DNA from: Candidatus Gastranaerophilales bacterium
Lineage (GTDB): Bacteria; Cyanobacteriota; Vampirovibrionia; Gastranaerophilales; Gastranaerophilaceae
DNA: 51,743 nt
Direction: 5' to 3'
NCBI GenBank assembly: GCA_944326535.1
Contig: CALVEJ010000005.1
Location: forward strand, 1-51,743
Shown: positions 17,200 through 25,775 of the stretch, in pieces
Layout of the letters: the number at the start of each line of letters is the position of its first letter
Numbering within the stretch: the stretch's first letter is position 1
Position numbers and translations under genes: made by a program
The notes under the pieces: model-generated
Told to the model about the DNA's origin: nothing
The model's input: the letters and a program-made list of their open reading frames with translations, nothing else
Databases searched by the model: none

Positions 17200-18243
17200 A
17201 TGAAGATTTTTAGTGTATCCCCAAATTCTGTCTCTTTTTCTTCACAGAATTTTGTTCAGAATAGTTTTAGTTTTTTAAATTCATATGTTGATGAAAAAAT
17301 CAGACCTTTTGCCGATAAAAATAGGGATTTGTTTTCAGCTGTAGGAAAAATCGGATATAACGCACAGGAAACATTAAAAATATTTTCGGAAAATGAAAAG
17401 AAATTATTGAATTACAAATTTGATATTCAGTCTACAATGAAAAATCCCCAATTGGGTAAGTTTTTGTTGATTGAAGAAAGATTTAACCAGTACGAAAACA
17501 ATAAGAATACCTTTAAACGGTTGGAAATTCTTGCTCAGCAACCATTATATCAAACTGATGATGTAAAAACAGCACTGGAACAGGCTCGTAAATCTTTTGA
17601 TATAAATTCACCGGAAATTTCGGCTTTTGAGGCTGTGTCTGACAAGTATTCAAAAACAAAGGAAAAATATTCGGATGCATTTTATTCTCTAAATCTCTTA
17701 AAAGTTGATAAAAATATGTATGACAAACTCATTTTTATGAATGATCTGTTTAATACTGCGAGTACATATATGCTTCTTTCTCCTTATATGGGTATTGTTG
17801 ATACTTTAAAAAGTGTTGAAAAACTTAAATCACTTGTCGCCGATCCTAAAATATCTGTTTTTGATAAAGAAAAAGAAATTGGCAGAGTAGAGTATTCTGC
17901 AGAAAAAGTTGCAAATGATTTGGGTTCTTTTGATCTTTATAAGCCTAAAATGATTGAATTTGTTGAAAAGAATTCCGGCTATATTAAAGAAACTCCTTCA
18001 AAAGAAGAGATTAATGCTTCTTATGCAAAGGTATTCAAAGAGGCTGATTTGCTTGCGGAAAAGTATGTACAAAACCTGAATGACATTTTTGATAATTCTG
18101 AAATGCCAAATTCAGGATATATAATCGAAACATTAAAACGGCAAAAACAGGATTGTGATGCATTGCAAAATGCAATAAATAAAGTAAAAGAAGAATATAT
18201 TGAAAAACAGAATGCAGAGTTTTTTAAAAACTACGAAATTTAA
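17200..18243 (+). CDS. Helical orphan protein (347 aa)
   Basis: After a polar N-terminus (MKIFSVSPNSVSFSSQNF) the protein is long charged helices without repeats I can name. There are no membrane segments beyond a weak hydrophobic patch near residue 185-205. The short N-terminal S-V-S-F-S motif resembles the P-S-F-K motif of the 8019-8708 orphan and may be a lineage signature. It sits 16 bases after rlmN with a weak ribosome site. Function unknown. Confidence 0.75.
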   Translation: MKIFSVSPNSVSFSSQNFVQNSFSFLNSYVDEKIRPFADKNRDLFSAVGKIGYNAQETLKIFSENEKKLLNYKFDIQSTMKNPQLGKFLLIEERFNQYENNKNTFKRLEILAQQPLYQTDDVKTALEQARKSFDINSPEISAFEAVSDKYSKTKEKYSDAFYSLNLLKVDKNMYDKLIFMNDLFNTASTYMLLSPYMGIVDTLKSVEKLKSLVADPKISVFDKEKEIGRVEYSAEKVANDLGSFDLYKPKMIEFVEKNSGYIKETPSKEEINASYAKVFKEADLLAEKYVQNLNDIFDNSEMPNSGYIIETLKRQKQDCDALQNAINKVKEEYIEKQNAEFFKNYEI

Positions 18244-18265
18244 GCGGGTATTTTGACTAAATAGT

Positions 18266-19048
18266 TTATACTACGGCAAAATTTCTCGTAACATTTTCTT
18301 GTGCCGTTATGCGGTTTTGGAGTTTTGATATTCTTTTTCTGATTTTTTCTCCGTGGTGCGAATGCGGCTTTCTGTCAAGAAAAGTTTTGTAGTAGTGTAT
18401 TGCTCTTTGTCTGTTTGATATTTTGTCATAGCATATTGCCAGACCAAGATATGCTTTGTGAAAATTTGGATTAACTTTTAAAATCTGAGAAAAAACAGAT
18501 CCGGCTGCTTTAAATTCTCCAAGGTTCATATACAAAGCCGAAAGATGATTGTATGCCGTTAAAAATTTTGGATTTCTTTCTATGATTGTATGGTATATAA
18601 GCATTGCCATATCATATTCTTCTATAAATTCATGAGCTACTGCAAGCTGAAGTTGTGCATTTAAGTTTTCTTTGTCCATTGATAATGAATGATGGAATGA
18701 TTCTATAGCTTTGCAAAATTGTCCGGTTAAAAGATAGCATAGACCGAGTTCATAGTGTATTTGGGGGTTGTATGATGAAAGGGTTCTTGCTTTTTCCAAT
18801 GCATTAATTGCTTTTTCATAGTTTTCCTCAGCTTTATATGAAATTCCGAGTCCCATAAAAGCACGGTAATTTGTCCTGTCTATCAATATTGCATTCAGAT
18901 AGTGTTTGATAGACTCTTTAAAATGGTTTGCAAGTCTCAGTGCATCTGCTTTTATAAAAAGCTTATAAGCCGGCGTATCCGTATAATTTTGTGCTTTTAT
19001 CACAAAATTTTCCAGTCCGTGCACAACACTTTTGTACTTTATTCCCAA
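18266..19048 (-). CDS. TPR-repeat protein (260 aa)
   Basis: About six consecutive TPR units lie between residues 30 and 235 (for example GLGISYKAEENYEKAINALE and HYELGLCYLLTGQFCKAIES). They make a canonical superhelix without membrane segments. The start is TTG, supported by GGGGAGAG just upstream. Its upstream region carries the palindrome pair 19114-19148, shared with the divergent glycosyltransferase gene. That could make it a partner in flagellin modification, but this is inference from position. Confidence 0.85.
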   Translation of the reverse strand: MGIKYKSVVHGLENFVIKAQNYTDTPAYKLFIKADALRLANHFKESIKHYLNAILIDRTNYRAFMGLGISYKAEENYEKAINALEKARTLSSYNPQIHYELGLCYLLTGQFCKAIESFHHSLSMDKENLNAQLQLAVAHEFIEEYDMAMLIYHTIIERNPKFLTAYNHLSALYMNLGEFKAAGSVFSQILKVNPNFHKAYLGLAICYDKISNRQRAIHYYKTFLDRKPHSHHGEKIRKRISKLQNRITAQENVTRNFAVV

Positions 19049-19113
19049 AATCTCTCCCCAATATAAAATACTGTTCTATTATATTTTAGTTTTTTTTAGA
19101 ATAAATGTTATTG

Positions 19114-19148
19114 ACCCTATGGGTAAATCTGCTAGACCATATGGTTAG
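19114..19148. promoter_or_regulatory. Paired palindromes between TPR and Maf genes
   Basis: ACCC-TAT-GGGT (19114-19124) and CTAGACCATATGGTTAG (19132-19148; nearly palindromic, one unpaired G) lie eight bases apart. Seen from the minus strand the order and composition match the pair at 4699-4736. The distance to the TPR start at 19048 (66-100 bp) is close to the 53-90 bp at the other locus. Confidence 0.6.
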
Positions 19149-19221
19149 TTTTTTGAAAATTCTGTATGTATTTTAGAGCTTAAAATGTATAATATTTCAG
19201 GGAATTATACGGGGATGAAAC

Positions 19222-21201
19222 ATGTCTGAAATCTTTGAAAAGAATTTGTCGTATATAAAAAAGACCAATCAATCTTTATACGATAAACTTTGTGCAGTAA
19301 ATGAAATAACTGAAAATATTCAGGTTAATACAAATCTTGCCGGTGAATATAATCTGCTCATTGACGGTATGGCTGTGCACTCCATTGCCGGTGCAGAACA
19401 AGAGGCGGAAGATGTTTTTGCAAAGCTGCCTCACAATTCGAAAGTGAGTATACATGTTATTTATGGCTTTGGTCTCGGGTATTTGCTGGATGTTTTTGCA
19501 CAGAAAGCAAACGGTGCAATCATTGTATACGAAGATGATATTGATTTGTTAAGATTTGTCCTTGAAATGGTTGATTTATCTCAATATTTTGATAAACGGG
19601 ACATATATCTTGTGTCTGATTATACAGAGTTTAGAGCTGCGTTATATAACGTTTTTCTTTATCGTTCAAAAATGACTCTATCGGCACTTGATTATTACAT
19701 GCATCAGAAAAGTGATAAATATAATGCTTTTTACAAAGAAGCAAAAAGATTGTTACAGATGTTTGATCACAATTATTCTTTTCAGGTTCATATGATTTAT
19801 TCATTTCTGTGTCATACGGTATATAAAGCTGATGAAAAGTTCAGGCTGCCTTTACTGACGGATTATAAAGACTTGTTAAAGGATAAACCCGCTGTAATTG
19901 TTTCTGCGGGTCCGTCTCTTGCAAAAAATGTGGACGTACTGAAAAAATATAAGGACAATGCCTATATTTTCTGTGTGGGTACAGCACTAAAGACCTTGAT
20001 AAACAACGATATAGTTCCTGATTTTTTAAACAGTATTGAAAAAGTTAACTCAAAATATCATTTTGATGTACCTCAAACAAAAGACATGATGCTTATTTGT
20101 GAGCCGTATACGAATATAGCAGTTGTAGAAACACAGTTTAAAAGGAAGTTTATTACCGCTTCGGAAGAAACAGATGCTTCAAGATGGTTTTTAGAAACGT
20201 ACGGCAGAGAAGAAATTGTTCCCTTTGAGACAAAAGGAACGGTATCTTATCATGCTCTGTTTTGCGCAAAGTATCTGGGCTGCAACCCTATAATACTAAT
20301 AGGGCAGGATTTGGCATATTCAGACGGAAAGTGTTATGCAAAAGGTTCTGCTTATGATGATTTGGAATGTAATTTTGATGAAGAAAAACAAAAATATGTA
20401 ATTGCCCCAAAAAATTATGAAAGATACAGAGATGCATACTATCCGTATGGTAACGTTACTGATGAGCAAAAAAATGAATGGCTGGATGCTGCATTGAAAA
20501 AATTCAATGACGAACTGGTTACCGTTGACGGTCAAAACGGAGAGAAACTTCCTACGTCTGCTGCCTATTCACTTTTTATTCAGTATATAAAAGAATTCGG
20601 ACTCAGATTTAATAAAGAAAGGACTCTTATAAATTCTTCAATCGGCGGAGCGCAAATAGACGGATTTATTGCTGAAAGTCTTGATGCGGCGTTGAGTAAG
20701 TATGCAGCTTTGCCGATTGAAAAAGAAAAAGTTTTTGATTCAAAAGAATTTTTATCCGGCTGTAATTATAATTTTGCAATAGAGTCAATTCAAAAGGATA
20801 TTGATTCAATTGAAACAATTTATCCTTTTTATGAGTACGGAGCAAAATATATTAAAAATGTTCAAAATGAATTAGATCGCCACAAATTGTATACTCAAGA
20901 GGCTGCAAAAAATCTTGAAAAAGCCACGACTTTGTATGTGAAGCTTACAAATGAATATACATTAAGAACAAGACTGCTCAGAATGATTACACTAAAAGAA
21001 CACTGTGAAATTGCATATTTGATGAAACAAAATACTCTGGGTAAAAATCTTGATTACAAAACGGCGGAATCTATTACAAAAGCGCTTTTTGATTACTTTG
21101 ATGCTGTACCCAGAAAGCTGTTGACTATAAAAAAAGCTTTGATATATGACAGAGACAAAATTAGGGAGATTATTAGTGAAAGCGGTAATTCAAAGAGTTA
21201 G
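19222..21201 (+). CDS. Motility-associated factor (Maf) glycosyltransferase family protein
   Basis: This 659-aa protein belongs to the DUF115/MAF_flag10 family, which transfers nonulosonic acids to flagellin. The core motif is KPAVIVSAGPSLAKNVDVLK near residue 230. VGTALKTLINNDIVPDF follows, as does ILIGQDLAYSDGKCYAKGS near 355. The N-terminal 190 residues form the usual leading domain (VIYGFGLGYLLD), and residues after about 480 are helical. GGGGATGA precedes the ATG. The end overlaps the dtd start by 26 bases. Fliy-type flagellar genes elsewhere in the window agree with a role in flagellum glycosylation. Confidence 0.88.
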   Translation: MSEIFEKNLSYIKKTNQSLYDKLCAVNEITENIQVNTNLAGEYNLLIDGMAVHSIAGAEQEAEDVFAKLPHNSKVSIHVIYGFGLGYLLDVFAQKANGAIIVYEDDIDLLRFVLEMVDLSQYFDKRDIYLVSDYTEFRAALYNVFLYRSKMTLSALDYYMHQKSDKYNAFYKEAKRLLQMFDHNYSFQVHMIYSFLCHTVYKADEKFRLPLLTDYKDLLKDKPAVIVSAGPSLAKNVDVLKKYKDNAYIFCVGTALKTLINNDIVPDFLNSIEKVNSKYHFDVPQTKDMMLICEPYTNIAVVETQFKRKFITASEETDASRWFLETYGREEIVPFETKGTVSYHALFCAKYLGCNPIILIGQDLAYSDGKCYAKGSAYDDLECNFDEEKQKYVIAPKNYERYRDAYYPYGNVTDEQKNEWLDAALKKFNDELVTVDGQNGEKLPTSAAYSLFIQYIKEFGLRFNKERTLINSSIGGAQIDGFIAESLDAALSKYAALPIEKEKVFDSKEFLSGCNYNFAIESIQKDIDSIETIYPFYEYGAKYIKNVQNELDRHKLYTQEAAKNLEKATTLYVKLTNEYTLRTRLLRMITLKEHCEIAYLMKQNTLGKNLDYKTAESITKALFDYFDAVPRKLLTIKKALIYDRDKIREIISESGNSKS

Positions 21202-21613
21202 CGGCGCATCTGTTTCGATAGATGATAAAATTTATTCTTCTATAAATTCAGGCATGCTTGTGCTGTTTTGTGTTGAAAAAAATGATACTGAAGACAAGAT
21301 AGATTGGATGTCAAACAAAATTCTTTCACTCAGAATTTTTGAAGATCAGGAAGGGAAGATGAATAAATCATTGACGGATGTATCGGGAGAAATTCTTGTT
21401 GTGTCACAGTTTACGCTGGCGGCTGACTGTAAAAAGGGAACAAGACCTTCTTTTGATAGTGCAGAAAATCCTGATATTGCAAAAGAAATGTATCAAAAAT
21501 TTGTAAACAAACTGGCAGAGTCAAAACTTACGGTTAAAACAGGCGTTTTTGCTGCTATGATGCAGGTTTCGCTTGTTAATGACGGTCCTGTTACTTTTGT
21601 TTTGACCAAATAA
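21176..21613 (+). CDS. dtd: D-aminoacyl-tRNA deacylase
   Basis: It hydrolyses D-aminoacyl-tRNA. It begins MKAVIQRVSGASVSIDD and contains SQFTLAADCKKGTRPSF and the GPVTF active-site segment (NDGPVTF), with a length of 145 aa as usual. A longer frame starts at ATG 21146. GTG 21176, with AGGGAGA six bases upstream, matches the family N-terminus exactly. The start lies inside the Maf gene, implying translational coupling. Confidence 0.95.
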   Translation: MKAVIQRVSGASVSIDDKIYSSINSGMLVLFCVEKNDTEDKIDWMSNKILSLRIFEDQEGKMNKSLTDVSGEILVVSQFTLAADCKKGTRPSFDSAENPDIAKEMYQKFVNKLAESKLTVKTGVFAAMMQVSLVNDGPVTFVLTK

Positions 21614-21756
21614 ACGGATGATATTTTTAAAAAAGCTTGCCTTATATTATATTTGAGTTTAAAATATTAAAGTTATTAGAATTATAATTGTTATTAGATG
21701 TCGAGGAGCTAAAAGTTTAATAGCCTTTCGCCTTTTTACTTCAAAGGGTTTTAAAA

Positions 21757-22797
21757 ATGTATGTAAATAAGTGTACCAAATGTGGAGCGGAATTCGAGAC
21801 AAAGAACCCCAAAAGGGTAATATGTCCTAATTGTTTATACCCCGATAAAAAGAATGAATCAGAATCTGAGTCCGGCAATTCCGGTAATCCTCAGAACTAC
21901 AGTACTTCTCAAGACGGTTCTTCTTATGAGAGACAAAATTCATATAGTTCCGGCGGATATTCTTCTGACGGTTATCAAAGAAGAGACGACAGACCCAGAT
22001 ATGACAACCAGAGAAGTTATAGTCACGGCGGCGGATACCAAAGACCGCAGAATAATTACGGCGGTGACAGATATCGCAGACCTTATGATAGAAATGACGG
22101 CTATCAGCGTCCTTCCGGCGGATATCAAAGACCGCAGGGAAACAATTATAACAGACAGGGCGGATATCAAAGACCTCAAGGCGGAAGACCTCAGGGTGGA
22201 TTTAGACCTCAGGGCGGAAGACCGCAAGGTAACAGAAGACCTATGGGACGTCCCCAAAAGCCGCAGAAACAGCTTCTTGTTAATAAAGAACAACTGGCAC
22301 AGATTGAAGAACTCTACAAAAAGATGCTGCCGCTGCCAAACCCTGATGCACATGAGGTTATTGGTGAACAAATTGGTTTGGAAGCAAGAAAAGTTTTCTT
22401 TGGCATAAATCTCGTAAGACAAAAAATGATGCTGCCAAAACTTAATTTTCCTAAGAGAAAACTTGCAGTGTCACCTGATCAGCTTACGGCAATAAAAGCA
22501 TTGTATGAACCATTGCTGCCACTTCCTCCTATCGGCTGTCACAAAATCATTGCTGCGCAGCTAAAAATTGATGAATGGAGAGTGCATGTCGGTATCGGTC
22601 TTATCCGTAAACAGATGGGACTAGACAGATGGAATCCCGAACGTGAGGATGCTCCGGCTGAATTTAAGGTAAAACCGCAGGCAGAAGCACCTCAAGAAAC
22701 ATCAGAAGTTGTTGAAGAAAAACCTAAGAAAACAAGAGGCAGAAAAAAGGCTGTAGAAAATGATGAGTCTGCCGATGATGTAAATGACAATGAATAA
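21757..22797 (+). CDS. Zinc-ribbon protein with RG/YQRPQGG-rich low-complexity region and duplicated C-terminal module
   Basis: Residues 4-27 form a C-x2-C...C-x2-C zinc ribbon (KCTKCGAEF, VICPNCLYP). Residues 35-165 are disordered and rich in Gly, Tyr, Arg and Gln with recurring GGYQRPQ units. Two similar ~55-aa helical modules follow (about 168-225 and 226-285), sharing LLPLPxP...H and xGIxLxRxxM. The tail is acidic/lysine-rich. It directly precedes rimM-trmD and overlaps rimM, the place often held by ribosomal or KH-domain genes. RNA binding is therefore a reasonable inference. No family name recognised. Confidence 0.85.
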   Translation: MYVNKCTKCGAEFETKNPKRVICPNCLYPDKKNESESESGNSGNPQNYSTSQDGSSYERQNSYSSGGYSSDGYQRRDDRPRYDNQRSYSHGGGYQRPQNNYGGDRYRRPYDRNDGYQRPSGGYQRPQGNNYNRQGGYQRPQGGRPQGGFRPQGGRPQGNRRPMGRPQKPQKQLLVNKEQLAQIEELYKKMLPLPNPDAHEVIGEQIGLEARKVFFGINLVRQKMMLPKLNFPKRKLAVSPDQLTAIKALYEPLLPLPPIGCHKIIAAQLKIDEWRVHVGIGLIRKQMGLDRWNPEREDAPAEFKVKPQAEAPQETSEVVEEKPKKTRGRKKAVENDESADDVNDNE

Positions 22798-23323
22798 ATT
22801 GATTTCAATAGGCAAAATTGTAAACTTTCACGGTATTAAAGGTGAGGTAAAGATGGGGTTTACCTCAGGTAAAGAAAGTTTAATCAGGTCTTTGAAAAAG
22901 GTATTTATTTTTGTTGATGATAAAAAAGAAACTTTTGATGTTGAGTCTGTCAGGTTTCATAAAAATTTTGCAATTGTTAAATTGAACGGTATTAATTCAA
23001 TTAACGATGTTATGCGCATTAAAGGACTGTTGGTTCATGTGAATGAAGAAACCTTAAAAAACAGTCTTGATGTTGATGAGTTTCTTATAAATGATTTGAT
23101 AGGGCTTGATGTATTTGATACAGAAGGTCAGAAGGTTGGAGTTGTTTCTGAAATAGGTGACAACAGAGCAAGCAACTTGATTGAAATCAAAAAAAACAAC
23201 GGTTTGAAATTCCTTGTTCCTTTTGTGAAAGAATGGATACCGGTTGTTGACATAGATGCTAAGAGAATAGTTGTCAAAATGACAAATGGAATAGATACTT
23301 CCGTAGAAAGTGCTGAAAACTAA
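22784..23323 (+). CDS. rimM: 16S rRNA processing protein RimM
   Basis: This maturation factor assists 30S head assembly. It shows the family opening ISIGKIVNFHGIKGEVK, the RimM fold and the PRC-barrel with VPFVKEWIPVVDIDAKRIVV. The product is 179 aa. Two ATGs (22784 and 22790) are possible; neither has a clear Shine-Dalgarno, and both overlap the end of the zinc-ribbon gene. Its stop overlaps the trmD start by one base (TAATG). Confidence 0.95.
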   Translation: MTMNKLISIGKIVNFHGIKGEVKMGFTSGKESLIRSLKKVFIFVDDKKETFDVESVRFHKNFAIVKLNGINSINDVMRIKGLLVHVNEETLKNSLDVDEFLINDLIGLDVFDTEGQKVGVVSEIGDNRASNLIEIKKNNGLKFLVPFVKEWIPVVDIDAKRIVVKMTNGIDTSVESAEN

Positions 23324-24066
23324 TGAAATTTGATGTTTTAACACTGTTTCCTGATATGATTTCTCAGGCTTGTTCCCACAGTATAATATCCAGAGGAATT
23401 GATAGCGGTGTTATATCAGTAAATCCTGTTAATCCCAGAGATTATACAAAAGATAAGCACAAAAAAGTTGATGACACTCCATTTGGAGGCGGCGCAGGAA
23501 TGGTCTTGATGTGTCAGCCTTACTTTGACTGTTTTGATTCTATTGAAAAAACACCTGATACAGAGGTTATTATACTTTCTCCCCAGGGTGAGGTTTTTAA
23601 CAGACAAATTTCTGTTGAGTTGTCAAAAAAAAGTCATATTATACTTATCTGCGGTCATTATGAAGGGTTTGACGAACGTATAAAGGAGTATACAAAAGCA
23701 CGTGAAATTTCACTGGGCGATTTTGTGCTTACCGGAGGAGAATTGCCGGCTTTATGTATTATAGATTCTGTTTCAAGAAATATAGAGGGATTTTTGGGTA
23801 AAATTGAATCTGCTGATTATGATTCATTTTCTGACGGACTTTTAGAATATCCTCAATATACAAAACCGAGAATATATAACGAAATGCCTGTTCCTGAAGT
23901 TCTTTTGTCGGGTAATCATGCTGAAATTGCAAAATGGAGAAGAAAGCAGCAGATGATTGTTACATTCAAAAAGAGGCGAGATTTATTTGAAAAATTTGCT
24001 GTTGAGTCTGAAAATTCTGAAGATTTAAAACTTTTGAATGAGGTCAGAAAGCAATTTGAAAGATAA
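23323..24066 (+). CDS. trmD: tRNA (guanine37-N1)-methyltransferase
   Basis: It methylates G37 of tRNA to prevent frameshifting. The 247 aa contain FDVLTLFPDMI at the start and the trefoil-knot SAM segments LSPQGEVFNR, LICGHYEGFDERI and EISLGDFVLTGGELPALCII. DGLLEYPQYTKPR follows. It is translationally coupled to rimM. No rplS follows; instead a REC-STAS gene starts 33 bases later. Confidence 0.97.
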   Translation: MKFDVLTLFPDMISQACSHSIISRGIDSGVISVNPVNPRDYTKDKHKKVDDTPFGGGAGMVLMCQPYFDCFDSIEKTPDTEVIILSPQGEVFNRQISVELSKKSHIILICGHYEGFDERIKEYTKAREISLGDFVLTGGELPALCIIDSVSRNIEGFLGKIESADYDSFSDGLLEYPQYTKPRIYNEMPVPEVLLSGNHAEIAKWRRKQQMIVTFKKRRDLFEKFAVESENSEDLKLLNEVRKQFER

Positions 24067-24099
24067 AATAATGATGTTAGATTATGCAGGTATTGGATT

Positions 24100-24978
24100 A
24101 TGGATATAAATAGCGAACAGTTAAAGAAATTGATTGATTTATCCGGTATCGATGTGGCTGTGGAGCATGCGGTACCTGATGACATAACAAAAGCATTGAT
24201 TGCGATTGAGAGAAAAATGCTGGCATTTGGTTCTGAGGCTATGTCTGTTCCTGCTGAATTTAACATTCTTATCGTTGACGATTTGGAACTTTCAATATAT
24301 CAGTTTAACCAGCTGTTAAAAAAAGTTGGTATTGTTCCTACTGTTGCCAGAAATAAGGTAGAGGCTCTTGCTGAGTTAAAGAAGAAGAAATTTGATTTTA
24401 TTGTTGTTGACCTTTTTCTCCCTGATGCGGAAGACGGCATAGAGCTTATCGAAGAATGTATAAACCTAAGAGAGGCTAAGAAAACAAATAAAATTATTGT
24501 CATGTCAGGTACTGATGACAAAAATCTTATAGAAAAGTGCTACAAACTCGGTATAGATGAATTTGTACCCAAAAGCAGCAATTGGCATGATCAAATTTTG
24601 AAGTTTATAACAAGCTCTATGACAACAAAAGAGCATGAGGACTTCTTTAAATACTCTATTAACGATAATATCTGCTGCTATACAATAAATAAATTCAACG
24701 GAAAGAGACATGTTGAAAATTTATTGAAGGATGTAAATACAAGTTTGTTTACCGGCTATGCAAATATTATTTTCAATATGGAAAACGTAAAGATTTTTGA
24801 CGACGAATACACAGGTGTTTTTACAGAACTCTATAAAATGTGCAAGGCTAAAGGCGGGCAGTTTATGTTGGTAAAAATTTCGGACTCCGTAAAATCTGCT
24901 CTTTCGGATGCTTTTCTTGATACTTTGATACCTATATTTTCAACGGTTGATGCGGCTGTTAGCAAAATTTGTGATTAG
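24100..24978 (+). CDS. Response regulator with C-terminal STAS-like domain
   Basis: The 292-aa protein has about 50 leading residues, then a receiver domain (residues about 51-175). It shows the acidic pair in ILIVDDLEL, the phosphoacceptor Asp in FIVVDLFLPDAEDG, the Thr/Ser position MSGTDD, and the Lys of FVPKSS. Residues 195-292 look like a STAS domain (LFTGYANIIFNMENVKIFDDEYTGV), as in anti-sigma antagonists. There is no DNA-binding domain, so it probably signals by protein contact. No cognate kinase is in the window. Its stop overlaps the convergent rpiB by four bases. Confidence 0.8.
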   Translation: MDINSEQLKKLIDLSGIDVAVEHAVPDDITKALIAIERKMLAFGSEAMSVPAEFNILIVDDLELSIYQFNQLLKKVGIVPTVARNKVEALAELKKKKFDFIVVDLFLPDAEDGIELIEECINLREAKKTNKIIVMSGTDDKNLIEKCYKLGIDEFVPKSSNWHDQILKFITSSMTTKEHEDFFKYSINDNICCYTINKFNGKRHVENLLKDVNTSLFTGYANIIFNMENVKIFDDEYTGVFTELYKMCKAKGGQFMLVKISDSVKSALSDAFLDTLIPIFSTVDAAVSKICD

Positions 24979-25415
24979 TCCTCGAGCATAGAAATGCGCT
25001 TTTCATGCCGTCCTCCTTCAAAGCCGGTTGAAAGCCAGATATCAATGATATCTTTTGCGAGTGCTTCTCCCACAATTCTTGAGCCTATACAGAGAATATT
25101 TGCGTTATTATGCATTCGTGACATTTTTGCCGAACAAGTATCAGAGACTACGGCTGCTCTTATTCCCTTTATTTTATTTGCAGCTATAGACATTCCTATA
25201 CCTGTGCCGCAAATGAGAATTCCTTTTTCGAATTGTTTGGCTGCAACTTTTTTTGCTACTTCTTTGGCTATTATCGGGTAGTCGCATGAATCTGTATTAT
25301 AGGTTCCGGCATCGTATACATTTGTATTTCTTTCCGCAAAATATGAGATGATTTTGCTTTTTAACTCAAAGCCTGCATGGTCGCTTCCTATAATCAGTTT
25401 GTTTGCGTTTGTCAT
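24975..25415 (-). CDS. rpiB: Ribose-5-phosphate isomerase B
   Basis: It interconverts ribose 5-phosphate and ribulose 5-phosphate. The 146-aa protein has the RpiB/LacAB motifs IGSDHAGFELK, DYPIIAKEVAKKV, GILICGTGIGMSIAANK (with the active-site Cys) and MHNNANILCIGSR. GGAG lies upstream of the ATG. It is convergent with the REC-STAS gene. Confidence 0.95.
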   Translation of the reverse strand: MTNANKLIIGSDHAGFELKSKIISYFAERNTNVYDAGTYNTDSCDYPIIAKEVAKKVAAKQFEKGILICGTGIGMSIAANKIKGIRAAVVSDTCSAKMSRMHNNANILCIGSRIVGEALAKDIIDIWLSTGFEGGRHEKRISMLED

Positions 25416-25554
25416 TTTTGTTCTCCGAAAATGTTGTTGGTTTTATTATACAATATTGTTTTGTAAATATATGTTAAATATTCTTTTATAATACTAAAGT
25501 TCTCTGCCATGCTATCCGACACATAACATGTGAATGAAAATTAATAGATGAAGG

Positions 25555-25770
25555 ATGTGCATTTTGTTTAAACAGGTTGTTGAAGGTGTGAATGATCTTG
25601 AGGAAATGATGTGTGAGTATTCTGAAATGAATTCGTTTTTGTTCTCTCATAATAAGATTTATATGATTTCGAGCGAGTATATTTATAAAACTCCGGAATA
25701 CAATCACCAGCCGTATACATTCAAATATGGCGACTTCAATATTGGTGATTATGTAAAACAGTATTTGTAA
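25555..25770 (+). CDS. Small hypothetical protein (71 aa)
   Basis: This is a short, tyrosine-rich, soluble frame with no family I recognise. AAGG overlaps the ATG at 25555 and GATGAAGG lies just upstream of a possible TTG start at 25564, so the exact start is uncertain. It ends six bases before the convergent kinase gene. Codon use looks like neighbouring genes, but a chance frame cannot be fully excluded. Confidence 0.5.
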   Translation: MCILFKQVVEGVNDLEEMMCEYSEMNSFLFSHNKIYMISSEYIYKTPEYNHQPYTFKYGDFNIGDYVKQYL

Positions 25771-25775
25771 ACTCC

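Noticed and set aside
21854..22422. Two long frames on both strands over the RG-rich region
   Set aside because: They arise from the repetitive codons of the zinc-ribbon gene; the frame with the Cys motifs and a good start is the real one.
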